Shown here: piece after piece, positions 36,800 to 47,790 of the stretch | Layout: each line of letters starts with the position of its first letter | Position numbering within the stretch: the stretch's first letter is position 1 | Assembly (NCBI GenBank): GCA_007449985.2 | Contig: VIIQ02000218.1 | Location: 62,001-126,000, forward strand | Direction: 5' to 3' | DNA from: Desmodesmus armatus | Taxonomy: Eukaryota > Chlorophyta > Chlorophyceae > Sphaeropleales > Scenedesmaceae | DNA: 64,000 nt | Program-made: the position numbers and the translations under genes | Notes under the pieces: generated by a model | What the model was told of the DNA's origin: nothing | The model's input: only the letters and a program-made list of their open reading frames with translations | The model's database searches: none

Positions 36800-39700
36800 A
36801 TGGCTTCCTCATCCGACAACGAGCCTGACTTAGCGGACCTGATAAATAGCCACAAGCCTGAGGGGTCTCAGGACAGCGACCTGCCCGCTTGGATACAAGC
36901 ACATGTAAGCCGTAGCAACAGGGGGTCGGTGGGGTCATGGGGTGTGCTGGCCGATATCAAACTGCAGGAGAGACACCCCTTGTGCACGTGTGGTGATTCT
37001 GGCACACTGACAGTACTTTGTCGTCGTTGTCGGCCTGCAGACGCCTGTGAAGGTTCCTATAGACATCAGCGATGACAGTGACGATGCAGCAACGGCGCCA
37101 ACAGGTGTGCAGTCAGCACATGCTCTACTGCTCAGCACAGCTGCAGAATGATCATATTGTACCTGTGATTTTGCACATATTGTGCACACTACTTGTGATC
37201 AGCAGAGCAGCACAAGTCAGCACAAGAATGCTCTGTCTGGTGTTGACAGCTCCAGCCCAGCAGCTGCCCAGCCCAGCATAGCAGCGGCCCCACCCAGCGC
37301 AGCAGCTGTAGCTTCTGCTGCCGTGTATAAACGTTCAACACTGGTGTGTGTTGCTTCCCTGCCCTGTCCTGGACGGTGCCAATGCAGCACCCAAGACAGC
37401 AGCAGCAACAGGAGCTGCTGGTAGCAGCAAAGCGGCAGCAGGCAGCAGCAAGGCAGCTGCAGCAGCCGCAGGTAGCAGCAAAGGTGCAGGCAGTAGCAAA
37501 GCAGCGGCGGCGGCCACAGCGGCGGCGGCAGGTGCAAGCAGCCAGCAGCCTGGGTCCACCCCTCAGCCTTCAGGAGCAGCAGCTGTGCTTCCTGCAGTGG
37601 CTGTGCTGAGCGGGGTGGGTGAAGGTACTTCGCAGATACCTGTCATACTGCCAGAGAAGCTTGTCCGGAACAAGGTGGGCCCTGCTAGCATCTGCATGTA
37701 AGCAGCGCATATGTTGCACGGTGCAGCTCTTCATCCCTGGCCCTGAGGCAAATTGCCCAGGATTGCACTTCCATACTGCGCCAGCAAGGGCTACAACCTC
37801 TACAGATCAGTGGCCCTGATAGGCCCTGAAGGCGTACCGCTGGTGCAGCATTTGGTTGCAATGGCAGAGCTTGCGACCCTTCCCATATGGCTTTGGCATC
37901 TGTGGCATGCAGTGTTTGGACCGTCTGTCTGTATCCCATGTGCATCATGCTGTCTGCCACTGCTCCTGCAGGTGCTGGTGGAGCTTGAGCCAGCACCCCA
38001 CCAGGCCACCGAGTTGTCGGGTGATGCAGGCGCGGTTGGGCGCATCATCGTCGACGCAGAAGCAGGTGCGAGACCTGGCAATACCCGCGCACACGCTGGG
38101 TGCTATGTGCTTGCTGGCACATGTATAAAGTTTGTCCTGCAAGACCTCGTCCCATTGCTCGTTCCTTGCCTGAGTGGTGGGATTGAGATGGCAAGCACCA
38201 TGCTTTCACCGTTGCACTGCTTCAGCCGGCTTGTGCCCTGCTGCTAGCATCCGCATAGTTCCCCTGTACTAATCTTCTGCGCCAGTGATGCTGACATGCG
38301 CATGCATTGCTGCCTTGTGCTCCTGTGATGTTGCTGTACGCCTGTGCTGTGCTGTGCGGCGCCTGCATTGCTGTGCTCAGCTGCGGATGGCTGCTTCAAG
38401 GTTGACCTCAAGGGGGTGCTGTACCAGGCCACAGTGCTGCCACTGGCAGGGACAGCACTGATCGCAAACATTGGGCCCACTGAAGCAAAGGTGTGTTGGT
38501 GGCTGATCCTAGCTGGCTGTTCGGCTGGCTGGTTGATGCGCACTTTCCGGGAGCCAAGGGCTCCCTTCCTGCATACGCCTGCGCCCATGTGCTTCTGGGT
38601 GCCGAGGGTGTTCTGAGTGTTGTTGTTTGCGCTGCTGACCCCTGCGCCACACGTTGCAAACGGGCATTTTTGTGTCCCTTTGCCCTGCGCAGTTTACGGG
38701 TGTACTGGGTGACTTTGTGCGGCTGCACGAGGAGAGAGTCTTGAGTTTCAGCTCGGCTCCGTGGCCCAGCTGCATTATAGCACCCCACATGCTCCTTCCA
38801 GAGCTGTTGACGACCCTCCTTCCCATAAAACGCACATGTCAAGGGTGTGCTGGGCGGCTTTGTGCCGTTGTGGAAGTAGAGCGTCTAGAGCCCCGCATCC
38901 CTCAGCCGTTTTTTGAGTGAACGGAAGCACCTTGCACACTCCTACCAACGCTGTTGTTTACCCTCCTTCCTCCCCCTGTACACAGATTGAGGGTGTGCTG
39001 GGCGACTTTGTGCGGCTACGAGAGGAGAGCAGCTTCCTGGAGGGCGGCATGTTGCTGGAGGGGGGTGGCACCTACAACGAACTCATGGCGGATGACGAGG
39101 ACAACTACCAGATGGGTGGGTGTTGTTGTCAGTCAGCTGTTCTCCACATCGAGCTTGATCGGCGTCACAAGCATGAGCTTCACAGACGGTTGTCATGGCA
39201 GTAGGCATCATGTGAGGTTGTATGTGTATGCTGTTGGCTCCTGATCTTCTTTGCTGAATGTCCAGCAACAGAAGCCCTTGCAGGACGTGCCCATGAAATG
39301 TTTTGCTCTGCCTGTCCCTTCCAGATTGTGTGCTGCATTCTACCCTCCATCATGCGGTAATCTATTGCTGTTTCTGCTTCGGCTGCGGCTGGTCTGCTGA
39401 CTTGTCCCTGCGGTTCTTGCAATGTGTGCAGGCGAGGACGGGAGGGAGACTGCCGCCGGCAAGGCAGCAGCAAAGAAGGCAGCGGCTGCCAAGCGCAAGT
39501 CTGGCGCCAAGGGCGTGGGGGCCAAGGCAGGGGCAGGCAAGGCCCTCAAGGCCGTCGGGGGTGTCAAGAAGAAGGCAGCAGCGGGAGCAAAGAAGGCAGC
39601 GGGCGGTAAGGGCAGCCGCACACCCACCAAAGCTAAGAAGCCAAAGGCAGCAGCTGCAGCGGCTGCTGCTGGGGGCGCAAAGGCCAAAGGTGTTGCTAAG

Positions 39701-39886
39701 GGGAAGACGGGAGGAGGGGCTGCTAAGGGGGCAGGGAAGGCGGCAGGAGGGGGTGGGGCTGCAGGCAAAGGCAAGGCGGGGGCAGCTGGGAAGAAGGGCA
39801 AGAAGAAGGGAAGTGAAACAGAGGCGGAGTTTGACTCGGACAGCGAGGGGGGTGACGGGGGTGACTCTGACTGGAGCATGGATTGA
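36800..39886 (+). CDS. BIN4: BIN4/MIDGET-like DNA topoisomerase VI accessory protein
   Basis: Homologue of plant BIN4 (MIDGET), a DNA-binding component of the topoisomerase VI complex needed for endoreduplication, expected in the nucleus. Exons 36800-36904, 37041-37104, 37388-37674, 37972-38065, 38381-38490, 38986-39115 and 39432-39886 keep phase throughout and give about 414 residues. The start (MASSSDNEPDL..., LPAWIQ) matches the acidic beginning of the family. After a Ser/Ala/Lys linker the conserved core follows: ILPEKLVRNKVLVE (about 142-156), ELSGDAGAVGR, CFKVDLKGVLYQAT (about 187-200), IGPTEAK, IEGVLGDFVRL (from 221) and FLEGGMLLEGG. The last exon adds about 150 residues of Lys/Ala/Gly repeats resembling a histone H1 tail and an acidic SDSEGGDGGDSDW end. 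That tail presumably supplies non-specific DNA binding. Two relics of the IEGVLGDF exon lie in the preceding intron. Confidence 0.85.
38693..39115 (+). repeat. Tandem exon relics, about 146-nt unit, in the BIN4-like gene
   Basis: Three copies of the segment encoding GVLGDFVRL start near 38693 (FTGVLGDFVRLHEE, with an intact AG acceptor), 38841 (GGGTGTGCTGGGCGGCTTTG, frame broken by stops) and 38986 (IEGVLGDFVRLREE, the exon used). Spacings are 148 and 145 nt. Intronic sequence between copies is also related (GCTGTTG...ACCCTCCTTCC precedes copies 2 and 3), so the whole exon-plus-intron unit was duplicated. Confidence 0.75.
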
Positions 39887-40987
39887 GGGTGACAGGGTGT
39901 TCTGTTCTTGTGGTGCGCTGTTTGTGGTAGCAGTTGACTGCTGCCACAAGGGTGTGTGCTTTTGGGTGGGTGGGTTGGATTCAATGACAGGCGTTGCGCA
40001 GGCGTGCTTGAAAAATCCTGGTTTGTGCCACCTCGGAGGTGTGATGTTGGCTGCTTGGGCCAGAAGCACTACATTGGGTGCGTCAGCAGTGGCTGCATGC
40101 TGCACCACATACACGTGGATGCTGCATGGAGCTGCTTGTGTTTGTATATTTGAAACGCACTGGACGGCAGTGCACCCTGGGTGCACTGCCGGGCACTTGA
40201 CTTGCACTGCAGATCTTGTTTGGTGCCACATCACAGCCAGTGAGTTGTGTACGGTCACAGTTACTCACCAACTTGGCACGGTGCTGCAGTTGTGGACTGG
40301 TTGTCAGTACAAGGAGCTGTGACTGTCTATAATTGTGACACTACCAGTGTGTCGGACAATTTGACGTGAGTGTGTGATGCTGGCAGGTGCTTGTGTATCA
40401 AGGACGGAGATGTTGCAGTGCAACATAACTGTCGACAATACAGCCCATTGCCGCAGCTCACCATATGCATGCGGTTGTCAACCTCGCTTCACTCACACTG
40501 TTATTTTAGGCCCATGACATCATGCGGTATGATACCCACAGCCGACACCACTCCTGGACAGTAGAGACTCTACCGCAACTGCGGCCAGTTTGCCTCCTTA
40601 CTTACCTTTTTACCAGCGATGTCAGCCAAGTGCTTTTGCTGGCAAGGACTGCTTGAAGGCAATGCACGCGGTCGTTGCATTGTCGCTGGTCAAGGTGTGT
40701 CGTCGATGCGTTTATTGAGACCGAGCATGCGCTCATCGCGCAAACGTCGCCGAGTTCACGATCAAGCAGTGTTTGCAACGACTAAGTTCGTACAACAATT
40801 AAATAGTAGTCGCTGCGTATTGAGGAATTTCAGTGGCTGTTGCAACGCCGTCGGACCTTCACTGAACCTTCAGGCGGGGTCGTGCGAAGGCCGCAGGGCG
40901 TGCTTTCTGACACGTCAAAGCACCGCAAGCTTTGCGCAGTCGGCCAAGCCACAGAAAGAAGAGGGTTTTGCTCCAGCAGTCGCGATC
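39887..40987. other. Intergenic region upstream of the Cys-rich secreted protein gene
   Basis: No gene is supported. A TTAAATAG element at 40797-40804, about 185 nt before the next start codon, could serve as a TATA-like box. The frame of the next gene stays open upstream to 40619, but the signal peptide marks 40988 as the real start. Confidence 0.4.
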
Positions 40988-42159
40988 ATGCAGCTTACTC
41001 GTGGTGCATCGGCATTCCTGCTGTTGCTGGTGTGCTGCTGTGGCGCAAGCTCGTCCGCTGCTGCTTTTGAGTGCGGTGCCCCAGGTGCACTCTGTGGTCA
41101 ACACCTCCCCAGGAACGTAACATGTGAGAAAGACGCTGCGTGGTGCCAGGCTGGCCACTACTGCGGCAAACCATTGGACCGAAAGGCACAGCACGATGGA
41201 TGGATCAGGTGCCTACCTCTGCCAAAGGATTGTGGCCAGGCGGGCAAGCCCTGCTGCCCCAGCAATGCCGATACGCCACACACAATGACTACAGAAAAGC
41301 TGGACCGCAAGCCGTTTTGCCGGAATGGAGGAACATGTCTCAGACATAGTATGACTATCTGGACATGTCGACAACACCTTTGGGCGGCGGCGTGAACGGT
41401 GAGCCCTACAGCAAGGGCCACACTAGGGTGACCCTACAGCAAGTAGCCTCCAAAGCTCCTCTGATCAAGGCAGGTAAAGGCCTTTCAATGCCATTGACAG
41501 GCAACTGTGCTTCCGGAGAGTCCCCGCAAGCACAGCTGCCGGTGGCATTGGCACCGTAACAAGTTCTAGGGGAGGTGCTGGACCACGAGAAGGCTCACCC
41601 GCAGTGGCACTACTAGTGCAATGTATCGGTCTGCCATATCATATGACAGTGTCAATGATAACATAACCAAGCCATGCATGCGGCATGCGTGTGATATGTG
41701 GACGATCCTCTGCCATGCTGTGCAGGCCTTTTCAACTGTGCAATCATCCCTCAGGACTGCGGCACAAAAAAAGGCAGCCCCTGCTGCCCCAGCACCTGGC
41801 GGCTGGGTGCCAATCCATGCATGCCACGTCACCATTGCCCTGAGGACATGTTTTGTAATTATGGCGACCCCAAGGCCAAGCCCTTCCCTGGGTCTGATGA
41901 TCAGGCATTCCCGCCAGGCATCTGCTATGCCAACAAGCCAGACTGCGGGCAATTTGGCAAGACATGCTGCCACCGCAGTGGGGGATCCACCAGCAATACT
42001 GTGTGCGGGGCGTACAGACCCGCAAAGGAGGAAGGGCCCAGGGGATACTGTGAGAAGAACAACCAGAATGATCCGTATGCCATTTGCAAGCGTTGCCCAG
42101 ACAAGGTTACCGAGGAGGACAAAAAGAACAGCCCTGAGATGTATGCAGGTTGCAGTTGA
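40988..42159 (+). CDS. Secreted cysteine-rich protein with repeated DCG-x-GxPCC motifs
   Basis: Two exons, 40988-41348 and 41726-42159, join in phase 1 and give about 264 residues. ATG 40988 opens a signal peptide (basic LTRGAS, then FLLLLVCCCGASSSAAA). The mature protein has more than 25 cysteines. A module recurs three times: KDCGQAGKPCCPS, QDCGTKKGSPCCPS and PDCGQFGKTCCHR. Between them lie other spaced cysteines such as CEKDAAWCQAGHYCG. The arrangement suggests a disulphide-rich extracellular protein of knottin or cell-wall type. I recognise no named family and infer no enzyme activity. The gene lies upstream of two other small secreted Cys-rich genes on the same strand, suggesting a local cluster of secreted proteins. 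Confidence 0.75.
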
Positions 42160-43584
42160 TAACTTATCAACACGGTGCACGGTGCATTGTTGCACCCTCC
42201 GACGGTGACCCACACTCCATTTCTGAGGAGACCATCTCTCCTCAGTGTTCTGCTGCCGCAACCAAAGTTTGGGTCTGTGCCTCCACCTGGGCCATGCCTG
42301 GCCTGACTTCGCGTACAGCATGCGAGTAGAAGAGTGTGTCTAAGTCACGATGATGCTGGTTGTCGATGTCGCTCTCAGGCTCTGCCACTGTCAAGGGGGC
42401 CATACTGCATGCAGGGTTCAAGCCTGGTGGCCCCAACAGTTTGCACGGCCCGTGCCAGCGGCTGGGCGGCAAGTAGCAGTGCTGGGCCACGCCTTGAAGG
42501 TGCTGATGCACGTGCGCACAGAGCTCCGACTCTGTGCGCACAGAGCTCCGACTTCTGTTTGTAAGTGTTCTGTAATGCGCTTTGTGTGTCTGCCACAGTA
42601 TCATCATGATACTGTGATACATTCATTGACTAAATGGCAATGCCACTCCACTACCATCAGACTAGACGTATGAGTCATCATGAGCAAGTTGCTAGAATGA
42701 ATGCGCGGTGCCACCATCAGTGACTAATGGTCCAGGAAATCATTGCATTTGTGACAATATCACACTTTCGCTGAGTCAGCGTCACATACTACACAGTAAC
42801 CTGCCGACGACAACAAGTTGTTGCTGCTCTAGTGACGCACGGTGCGGGGAGCAGTCACTGAATCGCGGGTTGGATGAGTCGCCCAGAGTCTGGCATACAC
42901 ATGTGCTAGCATATGGCTATTTCAAAGGTGCCAAACCCCTCCGTAAGCTTCTCGACAGACCATACAGAGTCTGATAATCAGACTGTACGGTACATGTGCT
43001 GGCATGTGGCTGTTTCTCCTGGCATGAGCTTGCCAAGCTGAGCATGCAGACAGTGTGTGGCAGTGTCAGTGGCGCCTAGGTATGGCCTGACCAGGTCAGG
43101 TGCTCTTCAGCCTGGGAGTATGACAGTGCCAGGAGGGGTCTGCACAGCCCGGCATGTTTCAGACGGTCTAAACATGCTTGCAGAGTGGTCTCCGTGGGCT
43201 ACTTGTGGCAAGTGGAGGGCGGTATCCAAGGTTTGGTGGATGCCAGAACACACAAATACACCACTGTGCCTGACTGGGCTAGCTTCTCGAAGCCTTTTAT
43301 CTCCGTGAAGCTTCACACGTTTTGGCTGAAGGCCAGAAGATGAACAGCAATCGTGTGGCAGCTGTCAGGGTTACCAGCTGCACACACAGGGCTGCCCATT
43401 CACTGGGTCTGCATGCATGCGGCGACACTCACTGGGTCTGCATGCTGCGTAGGTTATAGAAATTTTTTTGTATGCCTCAGTACAAGCCGAACAGGATGTC
43501 ACGCCGAGATATTTGCGCAAGAAAGGAAGCTCGCACGAAGGTCGTCGTGTCGGTTCGCAACATAGCTCGCTATCGAAAAGGCAC
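42160..43584. other. Intergenic stretch with small repeats
   Basis: No gene is supported. Visible structures are GCGCACAGAGCTCCGACT twice near 42515-42552, two related blocks ACATGTGCT-GCAT-TGGCT-TTTC (near 42900 and 42992), an imperfect palindrome around AGTCTGATAATCAGACT (42968-42984) and CACTGGGTCTGCATG twice near 43400-43445. Confidence 0.5.
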
Positions 43585-43592
43585 TATAAATA
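43585..43592 (+). promoter_or_regulatory. TATA box of first Cys-rich paralogue
   Basis: TATAAATA stands about 122 nt upstream of ATG 43714, leaving room for a transcription start and a short 5' untranslated region. The second paralogue has TATAAAC at 46748-46754 in a similar position. Confidence 0.5.
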
Positions 43593-43713
43593 AAGTCACA
43601 CAACGAATGAAGCTTGAAAGTCATGTGTACGTACATCTTAGCCCCTTGCCATCTTACAATCGCTCAATTAGAGCTGCAACCTGCTTGAGCTCACCGTGCT
43701 ACACCCTCTCATC

Positions 43714-44629
43714 ATGCACGCACTGTCAGTTGCTCTGCTGCTCGCCATGTTGGCATTCGGCATGGCTCAGCCGGACACAGTGACCAGTGGCGTTCCATCC
43801 TCAGCTCCGCGCAGCTCAGCTCTGCCAGAGCCCTCGGGCGCACCTGAGGGCAGCCCCAGCTGCTTGTTCAAAGAGAAGGACATCAGTGCACAGGACCTGG
43901 ACGCTATCAAGAAGGCGTGTGGTGAGGCCAGCTGCATGGTCAGGATGCTAGCACTTTGCACATGTCATGCTTAGTGGATTATAATTAACGTTGCTTTGAC
44001 CTGAAGTTAATTAACGTTGCTTTGAGCTGAACTTCAGTGTTCCGTAGTATCTGGCAGCCTGCCAGTGGCACTGCTTGGCAAGCGGCGTGCTGCGCTCTGC
44101 GCCAGCACTGGGGGAACGATGACGCAGATTGTGCAGCTGTGTGTAATCCTGTGCCACCCATCAAATTGGCTCTGGCACTGATCTGGTTCTTATGTGCGGC
44201 ACACTGTCCCCTGTCCGACACTGCACCGTCCCTTCCCATACAGACCCAAGCAAGAAGGATGACAGTGCCTGCAAGGCATGCATGTGCTCGGTTCACAGTG
44301 CCACCACCAAAGCCTTCTCTGCCACTCAAAAGAGACTAGGCACCGATAATGAGCTGCATCGTTGCACGGGCACCGTGTACGAAGCCTTGGGTGACTACAC
44401 CACTGGAAAGAGCTGGTGGAGTGTCATCGAGTTGGACAAGAACATCGAATGCATTGGCTTCTTCTTCTTCTTCTTCTTCATGTTAAAGTCTGCTTTCAGC
44501 ATGGACAGTCAAGGGCTGGCAAGGATGTGTGCTGGCTCTGGCGCTGGTGGTGCCGCCAAGCCATGGGCTCCGGTCAACCTGCTCCTGTGGTGCATCATCC
44601 TGCTGGGCATGTCAGCACTTCTTGCCTGA
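43714..44629 (+). CDS. Small secreted, probably GPI-anchored Cys-rich protein (paralogue 1)
   Basis: Two exons, 43714-43921 and 44244-44629, join in phase 1 to about 197 residues. ATG 43714 starts a signal peptide (HALSVALLLAMLAFGMAQ). A Pro/Ser linker is followed by SCLFKEKDISAQDLDAIKKAC, then in exon 2 DPSKKDDSACKACMC, TKAFSATQKRLGT and ECIGF. The C-terminus is a hydrophobic segment (LLLWCIILLGMSALLA) directly before the stop, as in GPI-anchored proteins. The gene downstream (46907-47790) is a clear paralogue with the same intron position and cysteine pattern. A TTC repeat encodes seven phenylalanines after ECIG where the paralogue has a single F. The family is not recognised; a surface role is inferred from topology. 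Confidence 0.75.
44459..44479 (+). repeat. (TTC)7 repeat in coding sequence
   Basis: Seven TTC codons give a phenylalanine run within the second exon of paralogue 1. The paralogue at 47630 reads ECFGFLMKAY at the corresponding place, so this is an in-frame expansion. Read with its neighbours, it makes a strongly hydrophobic patch in the middle of the mature protein. Confidence 0.85.
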
Positions 44630-44730
44630 GGTGTCACATCATACTACCGGCTAGTACAACTTGATGAATGGTAACATGCTCAGCCAGTTGAACTGAGCTA
44701 GCTTCTCAAATGCCATTTTCGTGTTTTTGT

Positions 44731-44735
44731 TGTAA
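44731..44735 (+). terminator. Possible TGTAA polyadenylation signal
   Basis: TGTAA, the usual poly(A) signal of chlorophyte algae, occurs about 100 nt after the stop of paralogue 1 and just before the first base recognisable as retrotransposon. One five-base match can be chance. Confidence 0.3.
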
Positions 44736-44736
44736 T

Positions 44737-46287
44737 AGACTTGCAGAAACTTCTAGAGTGCCTGCAGGGTTTCTGTGACCACTACCAGATGCAAGTAAAT
44801 GTTGCCAAGTGTGCTGTGGTCGTGTTTGGTAAGAAGCGCCCCACTGGCCGGGACCTTCCCCAAGGAGGCTGGCTGTATGCTGGCCAGCAGGTGCCCCGTG
44901 TTCAGGAATTCCGCTATCTGGGCATTGTGTTTCATGAGACCAAGGGGGTGTCGGCTTGTGTGGACGCCCTCAGACTGGCTGGCATGCGTGCTATGTGGGG
45001 GATGCTTGGTCGTTGTAGTGATATGGAGGTTGCCAGCCTGGAGGTGCAGGTGCAATTGTTTGACTCACTTGTGTCCCCTGTCTTGGGTTTCTGCGCTGAG
45101 GTGTGGGCTCCTGCCTTGCTGCGTGGGGTGCGGGACCCCAACGGGTGCCTTGACAACCCACTACAGCGGGTGCAGACCCTGTTTATGCGTCGCTTGGGTG
45201 GCGGTCTGCGCAAAAGCACACCGCGCCAGCTCATGCTACGTGAGTTTGGTTGCAGGCCCCTAGTGCGGGGGTGGGTGCAGGCTGCGGTGGGCTTGTGGAA
45301 TCGGATTCAACAGCTCCCTGCTGAGCACCTGCTGCGTGTCTCCGTGACGGAAAGCCTCGCCCTCGGTGGTGATGTGGGGTCCAGCTGGGTGAGTGATTTC
45401 TCTGCCCTTCTTACTGCCTTTGGAGCCTTGCCTGATGGTGGTTTGTTTGACGATGGTGTGCCCTGTGCGATTTCAGCCCCTGCCGTGCTGTCGTCCTTTG
45501 ATAAATGGTTGTATAGCTGCTGGTGTGACCTGCCTTCTGACCCCCGCTCTGCTCCCTCTGACGTAGTCACGTGCTGTAAGTATCAACAGTGGTTTGCTGT
45601 TGAAGGTGGTTCTGAGGTCGATCCTCTCCGCTGCTTAGATCGTGGCCGGTGGTCTGACTGCCCAGACTATGTGCGCCACACAGCCCCCATGTCCCGTGAG
45701 TGTGTTAGAGCCCTTGCCAGTTTCAGACTAGGTGCCCATGATCTTGATGTTGCCACCGCTAAGTTCCAGCCTCGCTCTGCTTCGGGACCTGCTGCTAGTA
45801 TCGCCCGTGCTGATAGGTTGTGCCGTTTTTGTCATCAGGGGGTAGGCGACGAGATGCACATGACTGCTGAATGTGAAGCTTATGATGTGTTGAGGCGCTC
45901 GCATGCTGCTCTTTTTGCTGACTTTGGTGGTTGGATGGAATTCCCATGCAATGTGTCTGCAGCCCAACTGCGGTCCTTCATGCACCAGCCTGCCCGTCGT
46001 GTTGGTGCTTTTCTGCGTGAGTGTGGCCAACGCCGGTGGACCAACCCTCCGTTGGAGGTCCTGTTTGCAGACGGGCTGTCAGCTGAGGAAGCTGATACCC
46101 TCTTGGGTGTTGATGAGGATGGGTTGGCCCCTGATGCTTCCGATATGTTCGTCAGTGCATTCTCAGATGAGTTCTACGATGTCTATTCAGATGCGTTCTA
46201 TGATGCCGATACCCCATGAGCCTCGTTGGCTCCCTACGGGGTGTTCAGGCTCAGCCTGAACCATGTAACAGTAACAGTAACAGTAAT
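44737..46287 (+). mobile_element. 5'-truncated non-LTR retrotransposon insertion
   Basis: The insertion lies between two paralogous genes. It consists of the 3' part of a reverse-transcriptase ORF, a short 3' region with a hairpin (TTCAGGCTCAGCCTGAA at 46244-46260) and a terminal microsatellite of AACAGT units. Truncation at the 5' end and a simple-repeat 3' tail are typical of target-primed retrotransposition. I could not identify a target-site duplication by eye. Confidence 0.75.
44741..46219 (+). pseudogene. C-terminal part of non-LTR retrotransposon reverse transcriptase
   Basis: The open frame of 492 codons begins just after where the catalytic YADD motif would be: LQKLLECLQGFCDHYQMQVN followed by KCAVVVFGKK matches the segment after that motif. 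The conserved FRYLGIVF (thumb/connection) and a tail with CRFCHQGVGDEMHMTAEC, the C-x2-C...H...C zinc element common at the end of these ORFs, follow. The catalytic half and any upstream ORF are missing, so it cannot act alone. The listed first codon is only the first usable one in the fragment, not a true start. The frame is intact over 1.5 kb, suggesting a fairly recent insertion. Confidence 0.8.
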
Positions 46288-46906
46288 ATACAACCCCTGT
46301 GCTTTGGACCCTTTAACGCGTTCGTCTTCAGGGCTGCACAATGCCGTTGTCTGAATTCAACCATCATGTGGTTGTGGTTCCAAACGGTTCCATTTAGTCA
46401 GGGCTCTCAGCTGAGTGCTGTGCATTGGATGTGCAAGCATGCTGTTGGGAGACCCACAACGTCTCCAGCACCACTCATTGTGTGGGGCTGTGCCCAATGC
46501 CATACACACCTGCACAGCTGCTCAACAACAGGTGTCCACCTGACATGTCTAGACAGCAGATGTACATGTACAGCAAATCTGCTGTACAGCAGCAGATGCA
46601 CGCCCTACATCGGCGCCCACACAGCGTGCAAGCCCCTGGAACAATGCTCTGCAAAACTTGTGTGCTCATTGCACGTTGAAAAGCAGTGGGGGCAATGCGT
46701 GATGAAAGAAGGTCAGGCGAAGGTCGACGTGCACCGGCGCCAATTGATATAAACGCTGCTAGACCGAATCCGACACATCGATTCACACTGTTCAGTCTAT
46801 TTTGTCCACTCTTGCATGCTTTATCAGCGATGATCAGTGACCTGCAGACTGCTTAGACTCATTTGGAATTGTAACACTCCAGCAGCGCTGTCTTGGCTCC
46901 GAAACA
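46288..46906. other. Intergenic region, promoter of paralogue 2
   Basis: It holds TATAAAC at 46748-46754, about 153 nt before ATG 46907. No gene is supported in the rest. Confidence 0.4.
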
Positions 46907-47790
46907 ATGGCAAACATGCATGCACTGTTACTGATTATGCTGCTCACCATACCAGCAGTCAGCATTGCTCAGCACCAGCTGTCGGACGCAGCGATCAGCA
47001 CCTTACGCTTGTACAACCTGACCAGCACCAAAAGCAGCACAGCAGCTAGCCCCATCACTGAATCCAGCTGCTTGTTCGACCAAAAGGACGTTAGTGCACA
47101 GGACATGGACGCCATCAAGAGGGCATGCGGTGAGCATCAGCATGCAGCACAGTACTAGTACTGTCGCATTAGCCTGCGCTGCTGCTGCAGTTGCGCCCTC
47201 TGGCTTGGGCTGCTATTTTCAAGGGACTGCTCTCCCAAAAGCATATGCACCAACTCTCTCGTTGCACTGCCAAGGCATGATACCACTGGCATACCCAACA
47301 TCAGCCACAAGCTGTCCATGTCAAAGCAGACGCATGCATCTTTGCTGCCCGCTCATGAGCACTTAAAACAGGGCTCAGCAAGTTGCATTGTGCCCTGCTT
47401 CTTACTGTGTATGCAGACCCAAGCAAGGAAGGTGACCCCTCCTGCAAGGACTGCCTGTGCACTATGTACAGAGCCATCACCAAAGCCTTCTCAGCCACTC
47501 AAGGGCGCCTGGGCACCAACGAGGAGCTGAACAACTGCCAGGACACTGTTGAAAAGGCCTTGGGCAAGTCTGCCAAGGCTGGCAAGACCTGGCAGAGCAT
47601 CATAGCTTCCAAAACTCTCGAATGCTTTGGGTTCCTGATGAAGGCATATGTCGGCACAGAGAATGGGAGTGTATCGGAGGTATGCGCAGGTTTCCCTACT
47701 AGCGCTGCTGGAATTGTCAAGCCTTGGGCACCCTTCCAGGCTTTCATTCTGGGCGTGCTTTCAATGGTGATGTTAGCATTCCTAGCCTGA
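46907..47790 (+). CDS. Small secreted, probably GPI-anchored Cys-rich protein (paralogue 2)
   Basis: Two exons, 46907-47129 and 47417-47790, join in phase 1 to about 198 residues. ATG 46907 opens a signal peptide (MHALLLIMLLTIPAVSIAQ). The mature part repeats the plan of paralogue 1: SCLFDQKDVSAQDMDAIKRAC, then DPSKEGDPSCKDCLC, TKAFSATQGRLGT, TVEKALG and ECFGF, with a hydrophobic end (FILGVLSMVMLAFLA). The intron sits at the same codon and phase as in paralogue 1. Cysteine spacing is conserved while linker residues differ, so the pair arose by tandem duplication some time ago. An NLTS site in the linker could be N-glycosylated. The function is unknown. Confidence 0.75.

Noticed and set aside
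37203..37343. Possible extra Ser/Ala-rich exon in the BIN4-like gene
   Set aside because: Its frame cannot be joined in phase with the preceding exon; skipping it gives a perfect phase match from 37104 to 37388.
39362..40258. Minus-strand frame opposite the Lys/Ala tail of the BIN4 homologue
   Set aside because: A shadow of the Lys/Ala codons; the plus-strand exon joins in phase with a conserved core.
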